This document shows, one piece after another, positions 26,277 through 34,583 of a stretch of DNA of 41,268 nucleotides. Each line of letters opens with the position of its first letter. Positions within the stretch are counted from its first letter, which is position 1. This DNA is from Rhizobium alarense (GTDB lineage Bacteria > Pseudomonadota > Alphaproteobacteria > Rhizobiales > Rhizobiaceae). The stretch is taken from positions 6,984 through 48,251 of the forward strand of contig NZ_JAKGBU010000033.1 in NCBI RefSeq assembly GCF_021555155.1, read 5' to 3'. The position numbers and the translations under genes were made by a program. The notes below the pieces were generated by a model. It did not search any database. It was not told where the DNA came from and saw only the letters and a program-made list of their open reading frames with translations.

Positions 26277-27062
26277 TCAGTCTCTTATCATTATCGCTGA
26301 AATCTGGCGCCCGTAGTCGGGCTCGGCGCGATGTGTCGTGCGCCGGTAGGAGAAGTAGCTTTCGTCCGCATAGGTGCAGATGTCGAGGTTTTCCGCCTCG
26401 ACACCTGCGGCCGTCAGACGCGCGATGCTCAGTCCGGGCAGGTCGAACATGGCATGGCCTTCGCGCGGCGACGGCCTGAAGAACCCGGCATGGTCCGGAT
26501 TGGTTCCGACGAAGCGCGCGACGAATTCCGACCCCACCTCGTAGTGGCGCCCGCTGATCGAGGGGCCGAGGCAGGCGCGGATGCGGCTTCGCGCGGCGCC
26601 GAGGGCCTCCATCGCCTCGATGGCATTCTCCAGGACGCCGCCGAGCGCGCCCTTCCAGCCGGCATGCGCGGCGCCGATGACCCCGGCTTCGGGATCGACA
26701 AAAAGCACGGGGCCGCAATCGGCCGAAAGCACGCCGAGCACGATGCCGGGCGTCGCGGTCACCAGCGCATCGGCCGCCGGGCGCGTCCCGTCATAGGCGC
26801 CGGACAGGGTGAAGACGTCCGGCGAATGCACCTGGTGGACGGTCGCGAGCGCTTCCGGCGCGGCGCCGAACCATCGCGCGACGCGCGCGCGGTTTTCGAG
26901 GACGCGGGCGCGGTCGTCGGCCGAGCCGAGCCCGACATTCAACCCGGCATAGAGGCCTTGCGAGACGCCGCCGGCCCGGCTGAAATAGCCATGCCGGATC
27001 GCCGAGCCGCCCGCTGCCTCAAGCAGCGGACTGAGGACCGGTGAAAGCGCATCGTGCGTCAT
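26277..27062 (-). CDS. pgeF: Peptidoglycan editing factor (multicopper-oxidase-fold, YfiH family)
   Basis: The 261-residue protein has the two histidines and cysteine of the YfiH/PgeF active site: TVHQVHSPDV (about residue 75), LSADCGPVLF (about 115) and AAHAGWKGALG (about 132). PgeF proteins limit misincorporation of amino acids at the peptidoglycan precursor stage; some homologues were also called laccases or purine nucleoside enzymes. The C-terminus (CTYADESYFSYRRT) is the family's. It lies 105 bases downstream of midA and 16 bases upstream of the M24 gene. Confidence 0.92.
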   Translation of the reverse strand: MTHDALSPVLSPLLEAAGGSAIRHGYFSRAGGVSQGLYAGLNVGLGSADDRARVLENRARVARWFGAAPEALATVHQVHSPDVFTLSGAYDGTRPAADALVTATPGIVLGVLSADCGPVLFVDPEAGVIGAAHAGWKGALGGVLENAIEAMEALGAARSRIRACLGPSISGRHYEVGSEFVARFVGTNPDHAGFFRPSPREGHAMFDLPGLSIARLTAAGVEAENLDICTYADESYFSYRRTTHRAEPDYGRQISAIMIRD

Positions 27063-27167
27063 CGGGTGGCCAGTCCTTCTGGTTGCGCGCGGTGAGGGAT
27101 GAAGCCGGGCGTGACGGGACGCTGCCGGGAGGATTCGGCCGGATGTTGGCCTCCCGCCGGGCGGCTG

Positions 27168-28268
27168 TCAATCGCCGTTGCGGAAGGGGGCGAGTGCGAT
27201 CGCCTCGCTGCTGACCGCCATAACCTTGAAGAGATCGCCCATCCGGCCGGCGCCGGAGCCGGCGAGACGCTGGACGTCGGCGACGATCTGGGCCTGCATG
27301 TCGGCGTCGCGATTGCGGCCGAGGGCCGCGGCACGGTCGGCGAGGCCGAGGCCCATGAGAAAGTCGCCCTGGTGCAGGATTCCATGCACATGCACGCCGC
27401 AATCGGCCGCGGTCAATGCGAGCCTCGCGAAGTCGACATGGCTGGTCAGATCCGCTTCGCCGGGATGGGCGAGCGGCGGATCGAAATCGTGCTTCAGCAC
27501 CGCCTGCAGCGTGTCGCCGAAACCGGTGACGAAGTGCCCGTAGTCGACGACGAGCGCCGTGCCGCCCTGGTGGGCGAGCCGTTCGCAGATCGTCTGCATC
27601 ACCGCTTCGCGCGCCGGGGCGATCTCGAAGATCGTGCCGACCGGCGCGTTGACGTGGGTTTCCGGCAGCAGTGCCGGATCGATGCCGGCGACGCCGGCGG
27701 CGAAGGCAAGGTCGTCCTGCGCGTCAAGGCCGACCATGCGCTCGCGAAAACCGGCCTGCGTCTTCACGAACTGGCGGATCGGGATGGCGTCGAAGAGTTC
27801 GTTGGCGGCAAGCAATAGGAAGCCCGGCGGAATGTCGTCGAAGCCGTCGTGCCAGGACAGGCGCTCGGTGAAGGTGCCGAGCGTCTGGCGCTGCACCTCG
27901 CGCAGCTTCGGGCTCGTCTCGACGAGATGCACGCTTGCGGCGTCGAGGAGATCGGGCGCGAGGCGGGCGACGACGCGCAGCATGTCGGCCATCATCGTGC
28001 CGCGCCCCGGGCCGATCTCGACGATCCGGACAGGGTGCGGCCCGCGGTGCTTCTGCCAGGCCTGGACGAGGAAGACACCGAGCATCTCGCCGAAGAGCTG
28101 GCTGACCTCGGGTGCCGTCACGAAATCGCCGGCGCGCCCGAACGGGTCGCGGGTGCGGTAGTAGCCGTGCTCTGGATCGGCGAGGCAGAGCGCGAAATAG
28201 TCGGTCACGCTGATCGGTCCGCCGGTGCGGATCAGCGTCTTGATCTTGCGGGCAAGCGCGGTCGGCAT
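27168..28268 (-). CDS. MidA/NDUFAF7-like SAM-dependent methyltransferase
   Basis: The 366-residue protein belongs to the DUF185 family, whose mitochondrial member NDUFAF7/MidA methylates an arginine of a complex I subunit during assembly. The start ISVTDYFALCLADPEHGYY, the SAM-binding VRIVEIGPGRGTMMADML (about 82-99) and the later GGTALVVDYGH are family marks. GDFVTAPEVSQLFGE is also typical. A role in complex I assembly is therefore plausible, by analogy. The gene follows lgt by 12 bases and precedes pgeF by 105 bases; this order is common in rhizobia. Confidence 0.9.
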   Translation of the reverse strand: MPTALARKIKTLIRTGGPISVTDYFALCLADPEHGYYRTRDPFGRAGDFVTAPEVSQLFGEMLGVFLVQAWQKHRGPHPVRIVEIGPGRGTMMADMLRVVARLAPDLLDAASVHLVETSPKLREVQRQTLGTFTERLSWHDGFDDIPPGFLLLAANELFDAIPIRQFVKTQAGFRERMVGLDAQDDLAFAAGVAGIDPALLPETHVNAPVGTIFEIAPAREAVMQTICERLAHQGGTALVVDYGHFVTGFGDTLQAVLKHDFDPPLAHPGEADLTSHVDFARLALTAADCGVHVHGILHQGDFLMGLGLADRAAALGRNRDADMQAQIVADVQRLAGSGAGRMGDLFKVMAVSSEAIALAPFRNGD

Positions 28269-28280
28269 GGGCGCACCCGC

Positions 28281-29087
28281 TCAGGCGCCGGCGCGGCGAG
28301 CGCGCAGCATCGCCCACAGGCCGAGGGCGACCATCGGCAGGGAAAGGAGCATGCCCATGGTCAGCCAGCCGCCGGCGAGATAACCGAGTTGCGGATCGGG
28401 TTCGCGGAAGAACTCGACGAAGATGCGCGAGGCGGCATAGCCGCAGACGAAGAGACCGGCGGTGAAGCCCGGCCTCTTCAGCGTGCGAAAGCCGTAGACG
28501 GCGAGCGCGAGCAGCAGCAGCAGGCCGATGCCCTCCAGCGCGGCCTCGTAAAGCTGGCTCGGATGGCGCGCGAAGGGGCCGCCGTTCGGAAAGACGACAG
28601 CCCAGGGCGCATCCGAAAGGCGCCCCCAGAGCTCGCCGTTGACGAAGTTGGCGATGCGGCCGAAGAGCAGCCCAAAGGGCACGACGGTGGCGACGGTGTC
28701 GAACAGGCTCCAGACGGCGATGCCGTTGCGGCGCGCGAAGAAGAGCATTGCCAGCACCGTTCCGGCAAGCCCGCCGTGGAAGGACATGCCGCCGTTCCAG
28801 ATCTGGACCGCGCGGACTGGATTGTCCGCCACGGCAGCGAAGTCGTAGAAGAGGATGTAGCCGATCCGCCCGCCGAGGATGATGCCGGCCGCCGCCCAGA
28901 CGAGGAAGTCGTCGAGCTGTGCGACGGTCATCGGCGGCTTGTCGTCCGCCCACAGCGAGGGGCTGGACACGAGCCTGCGGGCATAGAGCCAGCCGAGCAT
29001 GATACCCGCGACGTAGGCGAGGCCATACCAGTGGATCGCCACCGGGCCGATGGCGAAGGCCACCGGGTCGATCTCCGGAAAGGGCAT
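28281..29087 (-). CDS. lgt: Prolipoprotein diacylglyceryl transferase
   Basis: The 268-residue membrane enzyme adds diacylglycerol to the lipobox cysteine of prolipoproteins, such as the one encoded at 24204-24998. It has about seven membrane helices, the HGGLAG motif (about residue 97), and the Lgt signature [14 protein letters not shown] (about 136-149). The N-terminal [20 protein letters not shown] is well conserved. I use the ATG at 29085-29087; an in-frame TTG ten codons upstream (29115-29117) has a better ribosome-binding-like GAGAGAAG and could be the true start. The gene is divergent from ubiK. Confidence 0.95.
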   Translation of the reverse strand: MPFPEIDPVAFAIGPVAIHWYGLAYVAGIMLGWLYARRLVSSPSLWADDKPPMTVAQLDDFLVWAAAGIILGGRIGYILFYDFAAVADNPVRAVQIWNGGMSFHGGLAGTVLAMLFFARRNGIAVWSLFDTVATVVPFGLLFGRIANFVNGELWGRLSDAPWAVVFPNGGPFARHPSQLYEAALEGIGLLLLLALAVYGFRTLKRPGFTAGLFVCGYAASRIFVEFFREPDPQLGYLAGGWLTMGMLLSLPMVALGLWAMLRARRAGA

Positions 29088-29209
29088 GATCGCAAGGAGA
29101 CTCGGGGCTGTGTTCAAGGCTTCTCTCGTTGCTCCGGGGGCCGTGTACGGCCGGGAATGGATGACACAGCTACCTGAAATGCAAAGGCGGCGTAAGATGG
29201 GCCTGACGG

Positions 29210-29235
29210 TTGCACACATGCAAATCCGCTTGCAT
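29210..29235. repeat. Overlapping inverted repeats in the lgt-ubiK intergenic region
   Basis: TTGCA-N4-TGCAA (29210-29223) overlaps ATGCAA-N6-TTGCAT (29218-29235), so three half-sites of one TGCAA-type motif lie in 26 bases, about 77 bases before ubiK. The last half-site, TTGCAT, could also serve as a -35 element for ubiK. Several alphaproteobacterial regulators bind TGC-rich dyads, but I cannot name one. Confidence 0.45.
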
Positions 29236-29311
29236 AGAGTGGAGGCAGACCCTACCTGATAGGGCGCGGCACCTGCCGAGATACCATGCTCTAAGCCCGA
29301 GGAGACCGGAC

Positions 29312-29572
29312 ATGACCACCGGAACAAACCGTCTGCTGGACGATTTCGCCAAGCTGATGACCGATGCCGCGGGCGCTGCACAGGGCGTGCGCCGCGAGAT
29401 GGAGACCGTGTTCCGTGCGCAGGCCGAGCGACTGATGAACAGCATGGACGTCGTCAAGCGCGAGGAATTCGAGGCCGTCCGGGAAATGGCCATCAAGGCG
29501 CGCGACGAGAACGAGGCGCTGCAGAAGCGCATCGAGGCACTCGAGGCGACGGTCGCCGCCAGCCGGAAATAG
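29312..29572 (+). CDS. ubiK: Ubiquinone biosynthesis accessory factor UbiK (BMFP family)
   Basis: The 86-residue protein has an N-terminal amphipathic helix ([21 protein letters not shown]) and a C-terminal trimeric coiled coil (about 50-83; [20 protein letters not shown] and [12 protein letters not shown]). This is the BMFP/YqiC pattern, and UbiK is the accessory factor for ubiquinone synthesis in proteobacteria. GGAGA ahead of the ATG at 29312 supports this start; the frame is open 34 codons further upstream. It stands alone, with a long non-coding gap after it. Confidence 0.9.
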   Translation: MTTGTNRLLDDFAKLMTDAAGAAQGVRREMETVFRAQAERLMNSMDVVKREEFEAVREMAIKARDENEALQKRIEALEATVAASRK

Positions 29573-29963
29573 CGCAATTCGAGTCTCTTCCCGCGGCCGC
29601 AACCAATCGGTGTGATTCTGGCTGCGGCAACCCATTTTTTTATTAAAATTTTCTGCCCTGTGGACACTCGCGAAAAGTGCTTTCCGGAGAGTCGCTTAAG
29701 CTGAACGGCTTCATTGGTTTCGAATCCGCTGTCCACAAGCAAGGCGTAAAATCCCAGGCCTGGGGCTGGTCTCCTGACTCTGCCGTTATACACTGATTTT
29801 AAATGATGATTCGAGACGGGCGGCGCAAGCTTCGGGCAGGGTAGTTCAGTCAAGCTTCGCTAAAGTGCCGGGCAATCATTCAGTATCGTAACCGGAGTAT
29901 GGTTTGCCGCATCGTGTGTGAGTGGACGCGATGACGCATGCCTGCTGGTCAAGAAGGTGATGC
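29573..29963 (+). promoter_or_regulatory. Non-coding region upstream of the YbjN gene with six GANTC sites
   Basis: The 391-base gap holds no plausible gene. GANTC, the CcrM methylation target, occurs at 29581-29585, 29614-29618, 29689-29693, 29722-29726, 29776-29780 and 29808-29812. At the window's approximate GC content about one is expected by chance in this span. The stretch is also locally AT-rich (29634-29652). An 8-base inverted pair TGTGGACA (29659-29666) and TGTCCACA (29730-29737) brackets part of it. This could be a methylation-dependent promoter for the YbjN gene. Confidence 0.55.
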
Positions 29964-30464
29964 ATGAGCCTCATAGAATTGGAATACGCGCGCCAGTCCA
30001 ATCCGGTCGACATGATCGAGTTCGTCGCGGCGAACAACGATTGGTGCTTCGAGCGGTCCGGCGAAGACGAAATCGCCATGACCGTCGAAGGCAAGTGGGC
30101 CGACTACCATGTTTCCTTTTCCTGGATGGAGGAGTTCGAAGCGCTCCATCTCGCCTGCGCCTTCGACATCAAGGTTCCTGAAAGCCGTGTGAACGAGGTG
30201 ATCCGGCTGCTCTCCCACGTCAACGGCCAGGTGCTCATGGGGCATTTCGACCTCTGGCGGCAGGAGGAGGTGGTGATCTTCCGCCAGTCTCTGCTGCTCG
30301 CCGGCGGTGCGGAGCCGACCAACCGGCAGGTCGAGGTGCTGCTGTCGAGCGCGCTCGAGACCTGCGAGGCCTACTACCAGGCGTTCCAGTTCGTCGTGTG
30401 GTCCGGGCTCGACGCGCAGTCCGCCGTCGATGCGGTTCTCTTCGAAACGGTGGGCGAGGCTTGA
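29964..30464 (+). CDS. YbjN-domain protein
   Basis: The 166-residue protein fits the YbjN family of bacterial small sensory-like proteins (FVAANNDWCFERSGEDEIAM and WADYHVSFSWMEEFEALHLA, then LLSHVNGQVLMGHFDLW). It has no signal peptide or membrane helix. Family members are related in fold to type III secretion chaperones and influence motility and stress phenotypes in enterobacteria; the role here is unknown. AAGGTGA precedes the ATG at 29964. proC begins two bases after the stop, so the two are co-transcribed. Its upstream region is rich in GANTC sites. Confidence 0.9.
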   Translation: MSLIELEYARQSNPVDMIEFVAANNDWCFERSGEDEIAMTVEGKWADYHVSFSWMEEFEALHLACAFDIKVPESRVNEVIRLLSHVNGQVLMGHFDLWRQEEVVIFRQSLLLAGGAEPTNRQVEVLLSSALETCEAYYQAFQFVVWSGLDAQSAVDAVLFETVGEA

Positions 30465-30466
30465 GC

Positions 30467-31285
30467 ATGGCGGTGGCCGCATCCGGTCCGATCGTTCTCG
30501 TCGGCGCAGGCAACATGGGCGGCGCGATGCTTGCCGGCTGGCTGAAGAGCGGCGTCGAGGGCTCGTCGGTGCTCGTGATCGATCCCGGCCCGTCGCCCGC
30601 CATGGCGAAGCTGATTGCCGACAACGGCGTCCGCCACGAAACCGGCGCGCCCGACGGGCTCAAGGCCGGCGTGCTGTTTCTCGCCGTCAAGCCGCAGGTG
30701 ATCGACACTGTGCTGCCGCCGCTCAAGGGGCTTGTCGGTTCGGATACCGTCGTCGTCTCCGTTGCGGCGGGCAAGACGCTTGCCAATCTTTCGGCACATC
30801 TCGGCGAGGCCGCCATGGTGCGGGCGATGCCGAACACACCTGCGATGGTCGGGCGCGGCGTCACCGGCGCCTATGCCAACGCGGCGGTCTCTCCCCGGCA
30901 GCGCGATTTCGTGCATGCCCTTCTGAAAGTGAGCGGGCCTGTCGAATGGGTCGGCGGCGAGACCGACATCGATTCCGTCACGGCGCTCTCGGGCAGCGGC
31001 CCGGCCTATGTCTTCTATCTCGTGGAATGCATGGCAGAGGCAGGCCGTAAACTCGGCCTGCCGGCGGACCTCGCCATGCGTCTCGCACGGGAGACCGTCT
31101 CGGGGGCTGGTGAACTGCTTCACCAGTCCCCGGACGACGCTTCGCGCCTGCGCCAGAACGTGACGTCGCCGGGCGGCACGACCGCCGCGGCGCTTTCCAT
31201 CCTCATGGCAGCGGACGGCATGCAACCGCTCTTCGACAGGGCGCTTGCCGCTGCCCGGCAGCGTGCCGAGGAACTGGCGGGCTGA
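30467..31285 (+). CDS. proC: Pyrroline-5-carboxylate reductase
   Basis: The 272-residue enzyme catalyses the last step of proline synthesis, using NAD(P)H. The dinucleotide-binding loop is VLVGAGNMGGAML (about 9-21), followed by the conserved FLAVKPQVI, VRAMPNTPAMVGRG and TALSGSGPAYVF motifs, and the C-terminal SPGGTTAAALSILM. The ATG at 30467 is two bases after the upstream stop; a TTG two codons earlier in the same frame overlaps that stop and is an alternative. The open frame to 30398 is in another gene. Length is normal. Confidence 0.96.
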   Translation: MAVAASGPIVLVGAGNMGGAMLAGWLKSGVEGSSVLVIDPGPSPAMAKLIADNGVRHETGAPDGLKAGVLFLAVKPQVIDTVLPPLKGLVGSDTVVVSVAAGKTLANLSAHLGEAAMVRAMPNTPAMVGRGVTGAYANAAVSPRQRDFVHALLKVSGPVEWVGGETDIDSVTALSGSGPAYVFYLVECMAEAGRKLGLPADLAMRLARETVSGAGELLHQSPDDASRLRQNVTSPGGTTAAALSILMAADGMQPLFDRALAAARQRAEELAG

Positions 31286-31313
31286 GCCAGGCCGCAGACA
31301 TCCGGAGACATTC

Positions 31314-31655
31314 ATGACCGAGACCATCGCCTATGCCGATTTCGAGCGCGTGGACATCCGCGTCGGCACCGTCGTCGAGGCTCTGCCCTTTCCGGAGGCG
31401 CGCAAGCCGGCCTACCGGCTGACGATCGATTTCGGGCCCGAGATCGGGGTGAAGAAGTCCTCGGCGCAGATCACCGTGCGCCACAGGCTGGAGGACCTCG
31501 TCGGTCGGCAGGTGCTCGGCGTCGTCAACTTTCCGCCGCGCCAGATCGGCCCCGTGCGCTCGGAGGTGCTGACGCTCGGATTCGAGGACGAGAACGGCGC
31601 CGTGGTGCTCGCCGCCGTCAGCCAGCCTGTGCCGAACGGCAGGAAGCTCTTCTGA
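31314..31655 (+). CDS. CsaA-like tRNA-binding (EMAPII/OB-fold) protein
   Basis: The 113-residue protein has the CsaA arrangement: FERVDIRVGTVVEALPFPEARKPAYRL (given as FERVDIRVGTVVEA and LPFPEARKPAYRL), GVKKSSAQITVRH, LVGRQVLGVVNFPPRQIG, and a C-terminal PNGRKLF. CsaA homologues bind tRNA and have chaperone-like effects on secretion. GGAGA precedes the ATG at 31314. It follows proC after 28 bases and may be part of its operon. It is convergent with the histidine kinase gene across 21 bases. Confidence 0.92.
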   Translation: MTETIAYADFERVDIRVGTVVEALPFPEARKPAYRLTIDFGPEIGVKKSSAQITVRHRLEDLVGRQVLGVVNFPPRQIGPVRSEVLTLGFEDENGAVVLAAVSQPVPNGRKLF

Positions 31656-31676
31656 AATCCGGCGGATGGCCGGCCG

Positions 31677-33086
31677 TCAGGCCGGGATGCGGATCGTCGC
31701 GCGCAGGCCGCCGAGCGGGCTGTCGGAGAGCGTCACGTTGCCGCCGTGGCTTCGCGCGATGTCGCGGGCGATCGCAAGACCGAGGCCGGTTCCGGAGGCA
31801 TCGAGGTTGCGGGCCTCGTCGAGACGGAAGAACGGCTTGAACACGTCGTCGCGCGAGCGTTCCGGAATGCCCGGTCCGTCGTCGTCGACGGTGATCGTCA
31901 GCCATTTGGTGCCGTGGCGCACGCCGATATGCACCTTGCCGGCATAACGCAGCGCATTCGAGACGAGGTTCGTGACGAGGCGGGTAAAGGCATTCGGCCG
32001 CACCATCACCGCGTCGGCGCCTTCGATCTCGCTTGTCAGGTGCTTTTCGAGAAGTTCGGCCTCGATGCCGAGCTTCTCGAAGAGTTCGCCGAGCTTGAGC
32101 TTGCCGACATCCTCCTCGGCCTCGCCGCGGGCGAAGGCGAGATAGCCTTCGAGCATGCTCTGCATGTCCTCGACGTCCTTGTTGAGCCCGGCGAGGTCGG
32201 GATTGTCGCCGGCGAGCGCCAGTTGCAGCTTGAATCGCGTGAGGATCGTGCGCAGGTCGTGGCTGACGCCGGAGAGCATCGCGGTCCGCTGCTCGATCTG
32301 GCGTTCGATGCGCTCGCGCATCAGCATGAAGGCGAGCCCCGCACGCCTGACCTCCTCCGCGCCGCGCGGCGCGAAATCCTCGGGCATCTTCTGGCCCTTG
32401 CCGAAGCTTTCGGCGGCATGTGCGAGCGACAGGATCGGCCGGATCTGGCCGCGCAGGAAGAGGATCGAGATCGTCAGCAGCACGAGGGACGTGCCGACCA
32501 TCCAGAGCAGGAAGATATGCGTGTTGGAGGCATAGGTGTGGCTGCGCCGGGCATAGACCCGCAGCGTCTTGTCGCCGATCAGGATGCGGATCTCGACGAT
32601 GTTGCTCTCGCCGACCGTGTCGATCCAGAACGGCCGCTTGATCTGGTCGGTGATCTCCTCGCTGAGGATATGATCGAGGATCGAGAAGAACGGCTTCGGC
32701 CGCGGCGGAGGCAACTCGTCGCCGGGGTCGATCGCTATGTTGAGATCAAGCCTCTCGCGGGCGATGCGGACGATCTCGGAATAGTCGCCGTTCTGCGGAT
32801 AGGTCTCGATCATGTCGATGATCGCCGAGATGTCGCGGGTCACGGCCGTCGAGAGGCGCTGGGTGACGAGTTGCCAATGGCGCTCCATGAAGACGAAGGC
32901 GACGACCGACTGGAGGATCACCATCGGGATGATGATGATCAGCAGGGAGCGCGCATAAAGGCCGGTCGGCAACTGGCGACGGAGCCAGCGCGCAAAACGC
33001 TTCCAGCCCGTGCGCGGTGCCCGCTCGATCTCCCGCCTGAACGTCTCGAAGGTCGTCATGTGATCATTATGCCTGTTCTTTCCCAT
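31677..33086 (-). CDS. EnvZ-like sensor histidine kinase
   Basis: The 469-residue protein has a membrane helix at about 46-68, a periplasmic domain to about 188 and a second helix at about 190-211, then a HAMP linker. The phospho-accepting histidine is H276 in LSGVSHDLRTILTRFK. The ATPase domain holds the N box (NLVSNALRYA), DDDGPGIP and GTGLGLAIA. It is in one unit with the response regulator gene just upstream (18-base gap). I keep the ATG at 33084-33086; a second at 33057-33059 is possible. The periplasmic signal is unknown. Confidence 0.92.
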   Translation of the reverse strand: MGKNRHNDHMTTFETFRREIERAPRTGWKRFARWLRRQLPTGLYARSLLIIIIPMVILQSVVAFVFMERHWQLVTQRLSTAVTRDISAIIDMIETYPQNGDYSEIVRIARERLDLNIAIDPGDELPPPRPKPFFSILDHILSEEITDQIKRPFWIDTVGESNIVEIRILIGDKTLRVYARRSHTYASNTHIFLLWMVGTSLVLLTISILFLRGQIRPILSLAHAAESFGKGQKMPEDFAPRGAEEVRRAGLAFMLMRERIERQIEQRTAMLSGVSHDLRTILTRFKLQLALAGDNPDLAGLNKDVEDMQSMLEGYLAFARGEAEEDVGKLKLGELFEKLGIEAELLEKHLTSEIEGADAVMVRPNAFTRLVTNLVSNALRYAGKVHIGVRHGTKWLTITVDDDGPGIPERSRDDVFKPFFRLDEARNLDASGTGLGLAIARDIARSHGGNVTLSDSPLGGLRATIRIPA

Positions 33087-33104
33087 ACGGCTTGCAACAC
33101 CGCG

Positions 33105-33806
33105 CTATTCGATGCTCAGCCGGTAGCCCACGCCCCGGACCGTCTGGAGCCAGACCGGATTGGACGGGTCGTCCTCGATCTTGCGCCTCAACCGGTTGAT
33201 CTGCACGTCGATCGTCCGCTCGCCGACTTCCGTCTCCTCGCCGATGAGTTCGTGGCGCGGAATGGTTTCGCCGGCCCTCAGCGAAAAGAGCAGCATGATC
33301 TCCTGTTCGCGGTCGGTCAGCCGGATGCTGTCGCCGCCGCGCTTCAGCTCCCTGCGGACGATGGAGAAGGTGTAGGGGCCGAACATCACCTGCTCGATCT
33401 TGGGGGCTGCCGGCGACGCGTTGCGGCGCAGGATGTTGTTGATCCGCAGCACGAGTTCGCGCGGATCGAACGGCTTTGCGAGATAGTCGTCGGCGCCTGC
33501 CTCGAGCCCCTCAATGCGCGCGGTCGATTCCGTCAGCGCCGTCAGCATGATGATCGGGACGGACTTGATCGCCCTGAGGCTCTGGGTCAGCGACAGGCCG
33601 CTTTCGCCCGGCATCATCACGTCCATGACGATCAGATCGAAATCGAGGCCCTTCAGCTTGCGGCGCGCCTCGTCGGCGTCGGCGGCGACGGTCACGCGGA
33701 ATCCCTGCTCGGTGAGGTAACGGTTGAGCAGTTCGCGAATGCGCTTGTCGTCGTCGACCACCAGCAGGTGGGGTGCATCGTCCGAAAGGGCGGTGGGAGC
33801 GGTCAT
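33105..33806 (-). CDS. petR: OmpR-family response regulator, PetR-like
   Basis: The 233-residue protein has a receiver domain with phosphorylation site D62 (LIVMDVMMPGESG), acidic pocket DDD (about 18-20) and K in YLAKPFDP, then a winged-helix DNA-binding domain (EVGERTIDVQINRLRRKIED). Gene order MarR-type gene, regulator, kinase is the petP-petR arrangement found in alphaproteobacteria; in Rhodobacter capsulatus petR adjoins the bc1 genes and is needed for growth. The name rests on this order and on similarity; the regulated genes here are unknown. The start at 33804-33806 is four bases after the petP stop. Confidence 0.88.
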   Translation of the reverse strand: MTAPTALSDDAPHLLVVDDDKRIRELLNRYLTEQGFRVTVAADADEARRKLKGLDFDLIVMDVMMPGESGLSLTQSLRAIKSVPIIMLTALTESTARIEGLEAGADDYLAKPFDPRELVLRINNILRRNASPAAPKIEQVMFGPYTFSIVRRELKRGGDSIRLTDREQEIMLLFSLRAGETIPRHELIGEETEVGERTIDVQINRLRRKIEDDPSNPVWLQTVRGVGYRLSIE

Positions 33807-33810
33807 CGTC

Positions 33811-34320
33811 TCATGCCTTCTCCGTCTCGCCGTCGGTCATGCGGGGGTTTTGCATGCCGGCGAGAAACCGGGTCACGGCGCGGCGGTCGTTTGCCGAAAG
33901 GCCCTCGAATGCGCGTGCTATGCGGCGGGACTGTGGCTCGGCGAGAGCAAGTGCCAGCTCGCGTCCCGCCCGCGTCGGATAGAGCTTGCGCTGCCGCCGG
34001 TCCTCCGGGCCCGTCACCTGTCGAATATAGCCCGAATCCACCAGCTGTTTCAAAACCCGCGCCAGGCTCTGCTTCGTTATCTTCAGCGTGTCGAGCAGGT
34101 CGGCGACCGTCATGCCGGGCTCGCGGTTGACGAAGTGCACGACGCGGTGGTGGGCACGCCCGAAGCCGCTCTTCTCGAGGATCGCATCCGGGTCGGAGAT
34201 GAAGTCGCGATAGGCGAAGAAGAAGGACTCGATCACTTCGAAGTCGATCCTGCCTTCGCCGGTCATGGCGTCCTCGTGGACTTCGACGACCGTCCGCTTC
34301 TCCGGCGATTGACGTGCCAA
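33811..34320 (-). CDS. petP: MarR-family regulator, PetP-like
   Basis: The protein of about 169 residues has the MarR winged helix: ILEKSGFGRAHHRVVHFVN, MTVADLLDTLKITKQSLARV and the wing ... GPEDRRQRKLYPT. I place the start at a TTG (34318-34320): AAAGGAAA lies seven to eight bases upstream and the N-terminus PEKRTVVEVHEDA is retained. The first in-frame ATG is later (34264-34266); the open frame extends up to 34389. An 11-7-11 dyad at 34366-34394 upstream is a likely autoregulatory site. It heads the petP-petR-kinase unit and is divergent from ilvE. Confidence 0.85.
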   Translation of the reverse strand: MARQSPEKRTVVEVHEDAMTGEGRIDFEVIESFFFAYRDFISDPDAILEKSGFGRAHHRVVHFVNREPGMTVADLLDTLKITKQSLARVLKQLVDSGYIRQVTGPEDRRQRKLYPTRAGRELALALAEPQSRRIARAFEGLSANDRRAVTRFLAGMQNPRMTDGETEKA

Positions 34321-34365
34321 GGCGTGTTTCCTTTCATTCAGCAACGCTCCAGCGCAACTAATACA

Positions 34366-34394
34366 AAAATATGTCAGCTTTGTTGACATATTTT
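34366..34394. promoter_or_regulatory. Perfect 11-7-11 dyad between petP and ilvE, probable MarR-type operator
   Basis: AAAATATGTCA (34366-34376) and its reverse complement TGACATATTTT (34384-34394) are separated by seven bases. The right arm overlaps TTGACA (34383-34388), a perfect -35 box on the plus strand toward ilvE, followed after 17 bases by a weak TAGCGT. The element lies 46-74 bases upstream of the proposed petP start. Both directions could be controlled. Confidence 0.72.
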
Positions 34395-34583
34395 AACGCC
34401 ATTGCTAGCGTTTCCTCAGAATGGCGATCCGCTGGGCACAGCCTCGTGACGATATGCGGTGTTCCCCCGATCTCCAATCCGGATTATTCTTCAACCCACA
34501 ATCCGCGCCCTGCTTCTGGTTAGACCGTATCGGGCGGAACAATCAACATAAAGAATGGCGTGACGGCGCCGGAGGAAGACATC

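Noticed and set aside
29659-29737. TGTGGACA/TGTCCACA pair read as DnaA boxes of an origin
   Set aside because: Both copies differ from TTATCCACA at two positions, only two exist, and no AT-rich unwinding region or origin-linked gene (dnaA, hemE, parAB, repABC) is nearby.
31746-34130. 794-codon plus-strand frame opposite the kinase and petPR genes
   Set aside because: Spans three clearly coding minus-strand genes; its sequence is the third-position mirror of those genes.
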